Part shown: one piece after another, positions 34,851-42,089 of the stretch | How positions within the stretch are numbered: the stretch's first letter is position 1 | How the letters are laid out: every line of letters starts with the position of its first letter | DNA from: Thermoleophilia bacterium | GTDB taxonomy: Bacteria; Actinomycetota; Thermoleophilia; Gaiellales; Gaiellaceae | Direction: 5' to 3' | Length of the DNA stretch: 63,573 nucleotides | Assembly (NCBI GenBank): GCA_009694305.1 | Contig: SHVL01000004.1 | Coordinates: 1 to 63,573, forward strand | Translations under genes and position numbers: made by a program | The notes under the pieces: generated by a model | Told to the model about the DNA's origin: nothing | Database searches by the model: none | Seen by the model: only the letters and a program-made list of their open reading frames with translations

Positions 34851-36055
34851 ACGCTCGCTTTCTCTGAGGCTGCCCGTCCCGCGCGACGTCCGAAGACGAC
34901 GCACTCGAGCAGCGAGTTGCCCATCATGCGGTTGCGCCCGTGGGTGCCGCCGGCGATCTCGCCGCAGGCGTACAGACCCTCGAGCGTGGTCTCGGCGTGC
35001 TCGTCGATCACGAGGCCGCCGTTTTGGTAGTGGAGGACGGGATAGGTGAGAAGTGGTTCGGTGAGCGGGTCGATGCCGGCGCCGCGGTAGCGCCGCAGCA
35101 TGTACGGCAGCGAAATGTCCGCGTCGGCCTCCGGGATCCGGGTCGTGTCGAGGTAGACCGCGGGACGGCCGTCCTCGGTCTCGACGCCGCGCCCTGCCGT
35201 CACCTCGTCGAAGATCGCCTGCGAAACGACATCCCGTAGCCCGAGCGAGTCGGTGAACTCCTCGCCGTTCGCGTTCAGGAGCACTGCGCCGTAGGCGCGC
35301 GTCGTCTCGGGGATCGAGTAGCCCTGCATCGTGACGGGCCAGGCGCCGCCGTTCGGGTGGTACTGCAGCGCGTCGAGGTCACGTGCCTCCGCGCCGAGGT
35401 CGAGTGCGATCCCGGTTACCTCTCCGGTCGCATTCGGGTGGTTCGTGGAGAGCTCCTGGCGCCGCTTTGCCTCTGCGAAGCACCGGCCGCCGGCCGCAAG
35501 GACGACGGTGCCCGCATCGATCGCTACCGGGTCGCCGTTCTTCACCTCGAAGGAGGCGCGCCACCCCGAAGCGGTTGGCTCGAGCGCGGCAAGCGCATGG
35601 TCGGGAAAGGTCAGGGCGTTGCCCCCCTCGTGGGCGTCGCGCAACGCCTTCGTGATTGCGTGGCCGGTGCGGTCACCGACCTGGAGCAGGCGCCTGCGGG
35701 AAGCTCCGCCGCAACGCGCAAGGCGGTAGCCGCCGTCTTCCCGTGTGAACGCACAGCCGAGCTCCTCCAGCCAGTGGATTGCCGATCGCGCATCCCCGGT
35801 GAGGATCTCGACGAGCCGTGGGTCGGCTGTCTCGTGCGACGAGCGCATCACGTCCGCGGCATGAAGCTCCGGCGAGTCGTCGTCGGCAAACGCCGCCTGG
35901 ATCCCACCCTGTGCCTTGGACGAGTTATTGGCCTGGATCGAGCCCTTGGTCGCCAGAGCGACATTCGCTCCCGCCCGCTCCGCCGCGACAGCGGCCGCGA
36001 GTCCCGAGGCACCACTGCCAATCACGAGCACGTCAAATCGATCCGGGGGCCGCAT
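34847..36055 (-). CDS. Flavoprotein of the fumarate reductase/L-aspartate oxidase family
   Basis: A 402-residue FAD enzyme. The dinucleotide fold VLVIGSGASGLAAAVAAERAG is at the start; SSKAQGGIQAAFADDDS gives the substrate-site loop; DALQYHPNG and the C-terminal THGRNRMMGNSLLECVVFGRRAG bind FAD. It lacks the long C-terminal helical domain of SdhA and NadB (about 530-590 residues), and no iron-sulfur or membrane subunit is adjacent, so it may act as a soluble oxidase or reductase. ATG 36055 is fixed by a TATGCT box six bases upstream. It is the first gene of the ComA operon. Confidence 0.83.
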   Translation of the reverse strand: MRPPDRFDVLVIGSGASGLAAAVAAERAGANVALATKGSIQANNSSKAQGGIQAAFADDDSPELHAADVMRSSHETADPRLVEILTGDARSAIHWLEELGCAFTREDGGYRLARCGGASRRRLLQVGDRTGHAITKALRDAHEGGNALTFPDHALAALEPTASGWRASFEVKNGDPVAIDAGTVVLAAGGRCFAEAKRRQELSTNHPNATGEVTGIALDLGAEARDLDALQYHPNGGAWPVTMQGYSIPETTRAYGAVLLNANGEEFTDSLGLRDVVSQAIFDEVTAGRGVETEDGRPAVYLDTTRIPEADADISLPYMLRRYRGAGIDPLTEPLLTYPVLHYQNGGLVIDEHAETTLEGLYACGEIAGGTHGRNRMMGNSLLECVVFGRRAGRAASEKASV

Positions 36056-36061
36056 CGGCCA

Positions 36062-36067
36062 AGCATA
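36062..36067 (-). promoter_or_regulatory. -10 box TATGCT of the flavoprotein-fumarase-ComA operon
   Basis: Six bases before ATG 36055. The LysR-type site at 36089-36103 is centred about 41 bases upstream of the expected transcription start. Confidence 0.6.
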
Positions 36068-36088
36068 CCACTGTTTGTTATTCGTTGC

Positions 36089-36103
36089 ATTACAGAAACT
36101 TAT
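36089..36103 (-). promoter_or_regulatory. Putative LysR-regulator site upstream of the ComA operon
   Basis: Read on the transcribed strand it is ATAAGTTTCTGTAAT. It keeps 11 of 15 positions of the perfect palindrome at the LysR gene's own start and keeps the T-N11-A pattern. Position near -41 overlaps the -35 region, so the regulator could activate by contacting polymerase or block it. Confidence 0.5.
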
Positions 36104-36198
36104 CTCAGCGAGAGTCCAACCCACCTCTGTGCTGCGGAAAGATGACCCGGTGCAGCAGATCAGCGGGGTCGTGTCCCTGGTGGCTTTCGACCGCCACC

Positions 36199-37092
36199 TC
36201 AGGCGCTTCGTGCCCGCACGAAGGCAACGAACTCGGTGGCAGCCCGCGTTGACACCCGCCCGGATGCGCGTACGAGCGAGATCTCGCGGGTTGCGTTCAT
36301 TCCCTCGAGCCGCGCCTCCGCAAGCGTGCCTGCGGCGAGGTCGGACTCGACCGCCGTCCGCGAGATGAACGTGATGCCATACCCCGCCTGAACGGCGCTG
36401 CGAACCGATTCCTGGAGGCCCAGCTCGAGCGACGTCGCAAGCTCGAGCAGGCGAATGCCCCGCTCCCGTAGCTCGTCCTCGACGACCTGCCTCACACCGG
36501 CGCCTTCCTGCATCACGATCAACGTCTCGGCCCGGATCTCGTCGATCCCGACCGTGCGGCCGGCAAACGGGTGGTCGGGGAGGCAGATGAGAATGACCTC
36601 GTCCTCCAGAATCGGCTCGAAGCTCACCGCGCGATGACGCCGTGCGGCTCCGACGATGCCGAGCTCGAGCTCCCGGTTGGCCACGAGATCGACCACGGTC
36701 TGGGTGTCGTGCACCTCGAGCGCGACCCTGAGATCGGGATGATGCTGCTGGAACTCACAAAGCAGAAGTGGGACGGCTACGGCGGCGGGACCCGTCGAGG
36801 CTCCGATCGAGAGCTCTCCCGCCAGAGCCCCCGCACTCTCGGACGAGAGCTCGTCGAGCATCTGCTCCTCGAGCTGAAGGAGCCTTTGGGCGCTGCTGAA
36901 CAGCCGCAGCCCGGCCTCGGTCGGCTCCACGCGACGGCCCGAACGGTCGAGGAGCTGCATCCCGAGCCGCTTTTCGAGCGACCGCACCTGCAGCGACACG
37001 GCCGGCTGCGTGACGCCGAGCCGCTCTGCAGCCTGCGAGAAGCTCCGCCGCTCGACGACGGCACAGAATGCAGCAAGCTGGCGCGTGTCCAT
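36199..37092 (-). CDS. LysR-family transcriptional regulator
   Basis: A 297-residue regulator. The N-terminal winged helix-turn-helix is typical (LAAFCAVVERRSFSQAAERLG, TQPAVSLQVRSLEKRLG). The effector domain begins ELSIGASTGPAAVAVPLLL and resembles the CysL/sulfur-metabolism-associated subgroup in my reading, at low certainty. It lies 143 bases upstream of the flavoprotein-fumarase-ComA operon in the same direction, and a version of its own operator is found there. ATG 37092 is embedded in a palindrome and follows TAAGCT by six bases, so it is probably autoregulated. The effector is unknown; sulfite or a sulfonate would fit. Confidence 0.88.
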   Translation of the reverse strand: MDTRQLAAFCAVVERRSFSQAAERLGVTQPAVSLQVRSLEKRLGMQLLDRSGRRVEPTEAGLRLFSSAQRLLQLEEQMLDELSSESAGALAGELSIGASTGPAAVAVPLLLCEFQQHHPDLRVALEVHDTQTVVDLVANRELELGIVGAARRHRAVSFEPILEDEVILICLPDHPFAGRTVGIDEIRAETLIVMQEGAGVRQVVEDELRERGIRLLELATSLELGLQESVRSAVQAGYGITFISRTAVESDLAAGTLAEARLEGMNATREISLVRASGRVSTRAATEFVAFVRARSA

Positions 37093-37105
37093 AAGCGAAG
37101 CTTAT
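37091..37105. promoter_or_regulatory. Autoregulatory palindrome on the LysR gene start
   Basis: ATAAGCTTCGCTTAT is a perfect inverted repeat (6-bp arms, 3-bp centre) with the LysR T-N11-A motif. It covers both the -10 box (TAAGCT, 37099-37104) and the start codon of the LysR gene, so regulator binding would stop its own transcription. Confidence 0.65.
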
Positions 37106-37183
37106 CCCAGGATCGTGATTTCGGCGAGTGCTGCAATGGCCCACTCCCGAGCACCGTGCAGGAACAGCGACCGTGCGACACGA

Positions 37184-37189
37184 TACGGT
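37184..37189 (+). promoter_or_regulatory. -10 box TACGGT of the DUF354 gene
   Basis: Six bases before ATG 37196. It selects this start over a reading from 37010 that would run antisense into the LysR gene. Confidence 0.55.
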
Positions 37190-37195
37190 CGGAGC

Positions 37196-38209
37196 ATGAA
37201 GGTCTGGATCGATATGACGAACTCACCGCACGTGCCGTTCTTCCGGCCGCTGATCCGGCTGCTCGAGCAACGGGGCCACGCTGTCCACGTCTCGGCACGC
37301 GACTTTGCCCAGACGCTCGAACTGCTCGATGCAGCCGGGATCGAGCACGATATCGTCGGGCCCCCACATGGTGGCGCGAGCCGCCTCGGGAAAGCCCGTG
37401 CCATGGGCTCACGCCTCGGAGCGCTGCGCAACTGGGCCCGCCCGCAACGGTTCGACCTCGCCATCTCACATGCCTCGCACGAGCTTCCGCTCGCGGCTCG
37501 CTCGCTCGGTGTGCCCTCGGCCTACGCCTACGACTACGAGTTCGCGCGCGTCCAGCACACGCTCGGCTCGCACGCGGCCACACGGGTCGTTGCGCCAGAC
37601 GCGATTCCCCAAGACCGCCTCGCGCGGCTCGGTGCAAAAGCAACCAAGGTGCGCCGCTACCCGGGGTTGAAGGAGGAGTACTATCTCTCCGGCTTCTCTC
37701 CCGACCGCAGCGTGCTCGACGTGCTCGGCCTCGACCCGACCCGGGTGCTTGCGGTCGTACGCACTCCTCCGGAGGTCTCGCTCTACCACCGCCACGGCAA
37801 CCCTCTGTTCACGGACGTGCTCGAACGACTCGGCAGCGACGCCGGCGTGCAGGCCGTCGTCCTGCCGCGCACCCTCGCACAGCGAGACGGCCTCAGAGGG
37901 ACGACTCTGCCGTCGCTCGTCGTGCCCGAGCACGCGATCGACGCACAGAGCCTGATCGCGCTCGCCGATCTCGTCATCTCCGCCGGCGGCACGATGAACC
38001 GGGAGGCCGTCGCACTCGGCACGCCCGTGTGGACGACGTTTGCAGGCAGGCTCGGCGCGGTGGACGAGGGTCTCATAGCCACGGGCCGGATGGCCGAGCT
38101 GAAGGATGCCGGAGCGCTCGTGGTGACAAAGAAAACGGAGGGCACCGCCGTCGAGCAGCGCAACCCGGAGCTGATGCTCGACCTGCTGCTCTCCGCGCTC
38201 CGAGCGTGA
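37196..38209 (+). CDS. DUF354 family, glycosyltransferase-like protein
   Basis: A 337-residue protein starting MKVWIDMTNSPHVPFFRPL, the standard opening of DUF354. It has a two-domain GT-B-like layout with an epimerase/MurG-like C-terminal half: LADLVISAGGTMNREAVALGTPVW resembles the nucleotide-sugar binding region of UDP-GlcNAc 2-epimerase and MurG. It probably transfers or modifies a sugar in surface glycan formation. It converges on the sugar dehydratase gene with 26 bases between stops. Confidence 0.85.
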   Translation: MKVWIDMTNSPHVPFFRPLIRLLEQRGHAVHVSARDFAQTLELLDAAGIEHDIVGPPHGGASRLGKARAMGSRLGALRNWARPQRFDLAISHASHELPLAARSLGVPSAYAYDYEFARVQHTLGSHAATRVVAPDAIPQDRLARLGAKATKVRRYPGLKEEYYLSGFSPDRSVLDVLGLDPTRVLAVVRTPPEVSLYHRHGNPLFTDVLERLGSDAGVQAVVLPRTLAQRDGLRGTTLPSLVVPEHAIDAQSLIALADLVISAGGTMNREAVALGTPVWTTFAGRLGAVDEGLIATGRMAELKDAGALVVTKKTEGTAVEQRNPELMLDLLLSALRA

Positions 38210-38235
38210 ATCCAGCCCGAACCCCGGGGCTCGGG

Positions 38236-40116
38236 CTACTGGCCGGAGCCTGGCACTACGGCAGTGGCGACCTTTCGAGGATCAGCAAAAATCCGGCTCA
38301 ACGCTCCGACGAGCTCGACCACGTTGCCCTCGCCGACGAACCGCTCGAGCACCGCCAGCTCCTCGTCGAGCCACGCTGCCTCAACGGGCGGTCGCTCGAT
38401 GCGCTGGATCTTTGGATGCAGGCTCGACGACACCACCTCGCCGTCACCGACGAGCACCTCGTGCAGCTTCTCGCCGGGTGCCGAGCCGATCACCTCGATC
38501 GCGATCTCGCTCCCCGGCTCCTTCCCGGAGAGGCGAATCATGTTCTCCGCCAGATCCATGATGCGCACGGGGTCTCCCATGTCGAGCACGTAGACCTGCC
38601 CGCGCTCGGCGATAGCGCCAGCCTGGACGACGAGCTGCACCGCCTCCGGGATCGTCATGAAAAACCGCGTCATCTCGGGGTGCGTCACCGTCACCGGGCC
38701 GCCCCTCGCAATCTGTCTGCGGAAGATCGGGATCACGGAGCCGGACGAGCCGAGCACGTTCCCGAACCGCACGGCGACAAACCGTGTCGAAACGTCTGGC
38801 CGGTGCCCCCACGTCTCGACGATCCACTCACAGAGGGCCTTCGACTGCCCCATGATCGTCTGTGGATTTGCCGCCTTGTCCGTCGAGACGAGCACGAAAC
38901 GTTTTGCGCCGAACTCGACGGCGGCATCCGCAACCGTGCGCGTCCCGAGCGTGTTGTTCCGGACCGCCTCGAGCGGATTCATCTCCATCATCGCCACGTG
39001 CTTGTACGCGGCCGCATGAAAGATCACGCCCGGCCGGTGGCTCTCGAACACCTGGCGCATCCTGAAGCCGTCCTTGACATCCGCGACGACGGCGACGCCA
39101 TCACCAAATCCGCGCTCCCGCGCAAGTTGCCGGTCGATCTCGAAGAGCGCGGGCTCCGAGTTGTCTACCAGGACGAGTCGTGACGGCCCGAGCAGGGAGA
39201 GCTGCCGACAGAGCTCTGACCCGATCGAACCACCCGCGCCCGTGACCATCACCACCTCACCGGCGACGTAGCCGGCGATCGCGTCGAGATCGACCTCGAC
39301 GGGCTCCCGTCCGAGGACGTCCTCGACCTCCACGGGCCGCAGCTGTGTCGCGAGGCCGGAGCCGCCGCTGACGAGCTCCGTCAACCCTGGAAGCGTTTTG
39401 ACCGGAACTCCGGCAGCTCTTGCCGCTTCGACGAAGCGGCCACGCATCTCGCCCGAGGCCGACGGCATCGCAATCAGCACCTCGTCCGGTCGCCGGTCGC
39501 GAATCACCATCGGAAGGTCGGCCGTCGTACCGAGAACCCTGATCCCGTGCAGACGCAGATTGCGCTTGCGCGGGTCGTCGTCCACGATCCCGATTGGCGT
39601 ATAGCCGAGCCGGGGATTACGCAACATCTCCTTGATCACGAGGTGCGCTGCGTCACCGGCCCCGACGATGATCGCCTCCTTCCCGCGTGCCACGACCTGC
39701 CCGGGCAACGGCCGTTCTATCAGGGTGCGGGCGAGGAGACGCGAACCGGCGACGAACGCGAGACAGAGAAGCAGGTCGATGAACCAGACGCCCTTCGGCA
39801 CCCGCGCCGGGTGAAACTCGAAGAGCGTGAAGATCAGGAACGTGGCGAGCGATGCCAGGCAGACCCCGCGCAGCGCCGCCCACATGTCACGCGTCGAGAC
39901 GTATCGCCACCATCGGTTGTAGAAGCCGGCGAGCGCAAAGACGGTCAGCTGAATCCCGACGACGAGCAGGATGATCTGCCAGTCGAGGTACCGCTCATAG
40001 TAGACCGGCCGCCCCTGATCGAATCGAAGTAGCCAGGCCAACGTCCACGCGGCAGCGATGATCGAAGCGTCGGCACCGAGTTGCCATAGCGCATGGCGAT
40101 TGAACGGAGATCTCAC
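38236..40116 (-). CDS. Membrane-bound nucleotide-sugar 4,6-dehydratase (CapD/PglF/WbpM type)
   Basis: A 626-residue protein. Four N-terminal helices are followed by a CoA-binding-like Rossmann domain (AIIVGAGDAAHLVIKEML) and a second NAD-binding SDR domain with VMVTGAGGSIGSELCRQL. In place of the usual YxxxK, STDKAANPQTIMGQSK holds the SMK-type catalytic residues of this family. IDLAENMIRLSGKEPG and GEKLHEVL are further signatures. It makes the 4-keto-6-deoxy sugar intermediate for bacillosamine-like or capsule sugars. Downstream of the DegT aminotransferase, which supplies the next step. GTG 40116 has a weak ribosome site. Confidence 0.9.
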   Translation of the reverse strand: MRSPFNRHALWQLGADASIIAAAWTLAWLLRFDQGRPVYYERYLDWQIILLVVGIQLTVFALAGFYNRWWRYVSTRDMWAALRGVCLASLATFLIFTLFEFHPARVPKGVWFIDLLLCLAFVAGSRLLARTLIERPLPGQVVARGKEAIIVGAGDAAHLVIKEMLRNPRLGYTPIGIVDDDPRKRNLRLHGIRVLGTTADLPMVIRDRRPDEVLIAMPSASGEMRGRFVEAARAAGVPVKTLPGLTELVSGGSGLATQLRPVEVEDVLGREPVEVDLDAIAGYVAGEVVMVTGAGGSIGSELCRQLSLLGPSRLVLVDNSEPALFEIDRQLARERGFGDGVAVVADVKDGFRMRQVFESHRPGVIFHAAAYKHVAMMEMNPLEAVRNNTLGTRTVADAAVEFGAKRFVLVSTDKAANPQTIMGQSKALCEWIVETWGHRPDVSTRFVAVRFGNVLGSSGSVIPIFRRQIARGGPVTVTHPEMTRFFMTIPEAVQLVVQAGAIAERGQVYVLDMGDPVRIMDLAENMIRLSGKEPGSEIAIEVIGSAPGEKLHEVLVGDGEVVSSSLHPKIQRIERPPVEAAWLDEELAVLERFVGEGNVVELVGALSRIFADPRKVATAVVPGSGQ

Positions 40117-40172
40117 TGCGGCACGGTGGCTCGGAGCACTGGCACGAGAACGCTACCTCGCGTTCCGGCTGC

Positions 40173-41252
40173 TCATGCTGCCGCCATGGCCACTGCGGCA
40201 CGGACTGTCGAGACGACCCGCTCCTGCACGTCGGCTCCGATGCAGCCCCACATCGGGAGCGCGAGGTTGTCTGCCGCAGCCCGTTCCGTCTCGGGAAACG
40301 AGCCCGGCCCGTAGCCGAGGTACCGCATCGCCGGCTGCAGATGCAAGGGCGTCACGTAGTACGACGCCGAGGCAATGCCGGCCTCCTTCAGCGCTGCGGC
40401 GATCCGGGCACGGTCGGGAGTACGCACGACATAGATGTGGTAGACGTGGCCCGGCTCGTCGAGCGGCAGCCCGACGACGTCGCCGAGACCCAGCTCCGCG
40501 TAGCGTGCTGCTCCTTCGCGGCGGCCCCTGTTCCACCCTTCGAGCTCCGGCAGGAAGACACGCAGGGCTGCGGCCTGGATCGCATCGAGCCGCGAGTTCG
40601 TGCCGACGAGCTCGAAGGTCTGCTTGTCCCGGGACCCGTGGAAGCGCAGCATCCTGACACGCTCCGCAACCGCGTCGTCGCGACACGCGACAAGGCCTCC
40701 GTCGCCGAGTGCGAACAGGTTCTTGGTCGGAAAGAAGCTGAAGGTCGAGCAGACGCCGGTGCTCGCAACACCCTCGGCGCCAAAGGCCTGCGCCGCATCC
40801 TCGATCAACGGCAGGCCGAGGCTCTCGAGCGCGACGAGCGGAGCAGGTCGGCCGAGAAGATGGACAGGCATGATCGCCTTCGTTCTCGGCGTGATGCGCG
40901 CTGCCACATCCTCGGGATCGAGGTTGAGCGTGACGGGGTCGATGTCGGCAAACACCGGCGTCGCGCCGACACGGGCAATCGCCTCGGCCGTCGCATAGAA
41001 CGTGAACGAGGGGCAGATGACCTCGTCGCCCGGGCCGATGCCCATCGCCTCGAGCGAGAGAACCAGTGCGTCGGTGCCGTTCGCGACGCCGATCGCGTAG
41101 GGAACGTCGAGATAGGCAGCCGACTCGCGCTCGAACGCCTCGACCTCGGGACCGAAGATGAAGCGGCCCGATTCGAGAACCTCTGCGAAACGCTCCTTGA
41201 GTGCGGGGATCAGCGGCTCGTACTGCGCCTTGACATCGACTAGCGGGATCAT
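40173..41252 (-). CDS. DegT/DnrJ/EryC1 sugar aminotransferase
   Basis: A 359-residue PLP enzyme that would add an amino group to the 4-keto (or 3-keto) sugar made by the neighbouring dehydratase. Family motifs: IPLVDVKAQYEPL at the start, GVANGTDALVLSLEAMGIGPGDEV, LPLIEDAAQAFGAE, and the PLP lysine in FSFFPTKNLFALGDGG. GTNSRLDAIQAAAL and HVYHIYVVR follow. Predicted product is an amino-deoxy sugar for a surface glycan. ATG 41252 lies nine bases after TACACT. Confidence 0.9.
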   Translation of the reverse strand: MIPLVDVKAQYEPLIPALKERFAEVLESGRFIFGPEVEAFERESAAYLDVPYAIGVANGTDALVLSLEAMGIGPGDEVICPSFTFYATAEAIARVGATPVFADIDPVTLNLDPEDVAARITPRTKAIMPVHLLGRPAPLVALESLGLPLIEDAAQAFGAEGVASTGVCSTFSFFPTKNLFALGDGGLVACRDDAVAERVRMLRFHGSRDKQTFELVGTNSRLDAIQAAALRVFLPELEGWNRGRREGAARYAELGLGDVVGLPLDEPGHVYHIYVVRTPDRARIAAALKEAGIASASYYVTPLHLQPAMRYLGYGPGSFPETERAAADNLALPMWGCIGADVQERVVSTVRAAVAMAAA

Positions 41253-41261
41253 AAGGAGCGA

Positions 41262-41267
41262 AGTGTA
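41262..41267 (-). promoter_or_regulatory. -10 box TACACT of the aminotransferase/dehydratase operon
   Basis: Nine bases before ATG 41252; the leader would be only two or three bases long. Confidence 0.45.
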
Positions 41268-41364
41268 CCGAGCGACCGCCCCACACGGCCCCCACGTGCA
41301 GGGAAAACCTCGGTGTCACACGAGTGCGGCATCTCGACGTGCAGGGCGAAGTGCTCGCCGTGGA

Positions 41365-42039
41365 TCAGGTCTCGCCCGTGATCCGGCGTTTTTGCCAGAA
41401 GCGCCAGCCGAGCCAGGCCACGACCGAGACGACGAGCAGGGCGACGGCGACGTCGGCGTAGCGGAACGCGCTGTGGAAGCTCTCCCAGTTTGCACCGGCG
41501 GCCCAACCGATGCCCGCAAACGCGAAGCACCAGAGCGCCGACCCGACGAGCGTCAGCACGGTGTAGCGCCGGATGGGCACCCCGAAGATGCCGGCCGGGA
41601 TCGAGACGAACGACCGCACGACCGGGGTGACGCGCCCGAGCAGTACCGCCCAGTCCTCCCAGCGTAGGAACCACGCCTCGGCGCGCTCCAGCTTCGCCGC
41701 ATCGAGATGGAGCCAGCGCCCGTGCCGCTCGAGATAGGGCCTCCCACCCCTGCGACCGATCTCCCAGCCGACAAGCGCCCCTATGAGGTACCCGACCGTG
41801 CCGGCAACGGCCATGGCGAGATACGCCGACAGCCCCGGAGAGAAGGTGTAACCGAAGAGCGACACCGTCTGCCCGGCAATCAGGCCGGAGGCGATCGCAC
41901 CCGCGTAGACCATCACGACCTCACTCGCAGCGGGAAAGACCGCGTCGATCAGCATGAGGAAGAACACAGCGTAGAGGCCGTAGTTGCCGATCGCGGACGT
42001 AATCGAATCGGTGATGCCGCTGAGGACGGAGAGAAGCAT
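41365..42039 (-). CDS. DedA/SNARE-associated family membrane protein
   Basis: A 224-residue membrane protein with the DedA layout: a re-entrant acidic loop near the start (FFLMLIDAVFPAASEVVM, where the Glu is the conserved one), the GYLIGALVGWEIGRRGGR segment, and the amphipathic FLRWEDWAVLLGRVTPVVRSFVSIPAGIFG motif with conserved Arg residues. Known DedA members recycle undecaprenyl phosphate or help lipid homeostasis, a good match to glycan neighbours. ATG 42039 is chosen over TTG 42045. Confidence 0.9.
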   Translation of the reverse strand: MLLSVLSGITDSITSAIGNYGLYAVFFLMLIDAVFPAASEVVMVYAGAIASGLIAGQTVSLFGYTFSPGLSAYLAMAVAGTVGYLIGALVGWEIGRRGGRPYLERHGRWLHLDAAKLERAEAWFLRWEDWAVLLGRVTPVVRSFVSIPAGIFGVPIRRYTVLTLVGSALWCFAFAGIGWAAGANWESFHSAFRYADVAVALLVVSVVAWLGWRFWQKRRITGET

Positions 42040-42048
42040 CGGCAACGC

Positions 42049-42054
42049 ACTCTA
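42049..42054 (-). promoter_or_regulatory. -10 box TAGAGT of the DedA gene
   Basis: Nine bases before ATG 42039 and only three before TTG 42045, supporting the ATG. Confidence 0.45.
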
Positions 42055-42089
42055 CTCGCGAGGCCGGTACACCCCGGCCGCAGGACGGG

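Noticed and set aside
33192-35030. 612-codon plus-strand frame antisense to the fumarase and flavoprotein genes
   Set aside because: Shadow of clear minus-strand enzyme genes; no independent start signal or motif.
36571-39183. 870-codon plus-strand frame across LysR, DUF354 and the sugar dehydratase
   Set aside because: Crosses three supported genes in wrong frames, lacks domains and is Arg/Pro/Leu-rich; a chance frame from the absence of stops in GC-rich DNA.
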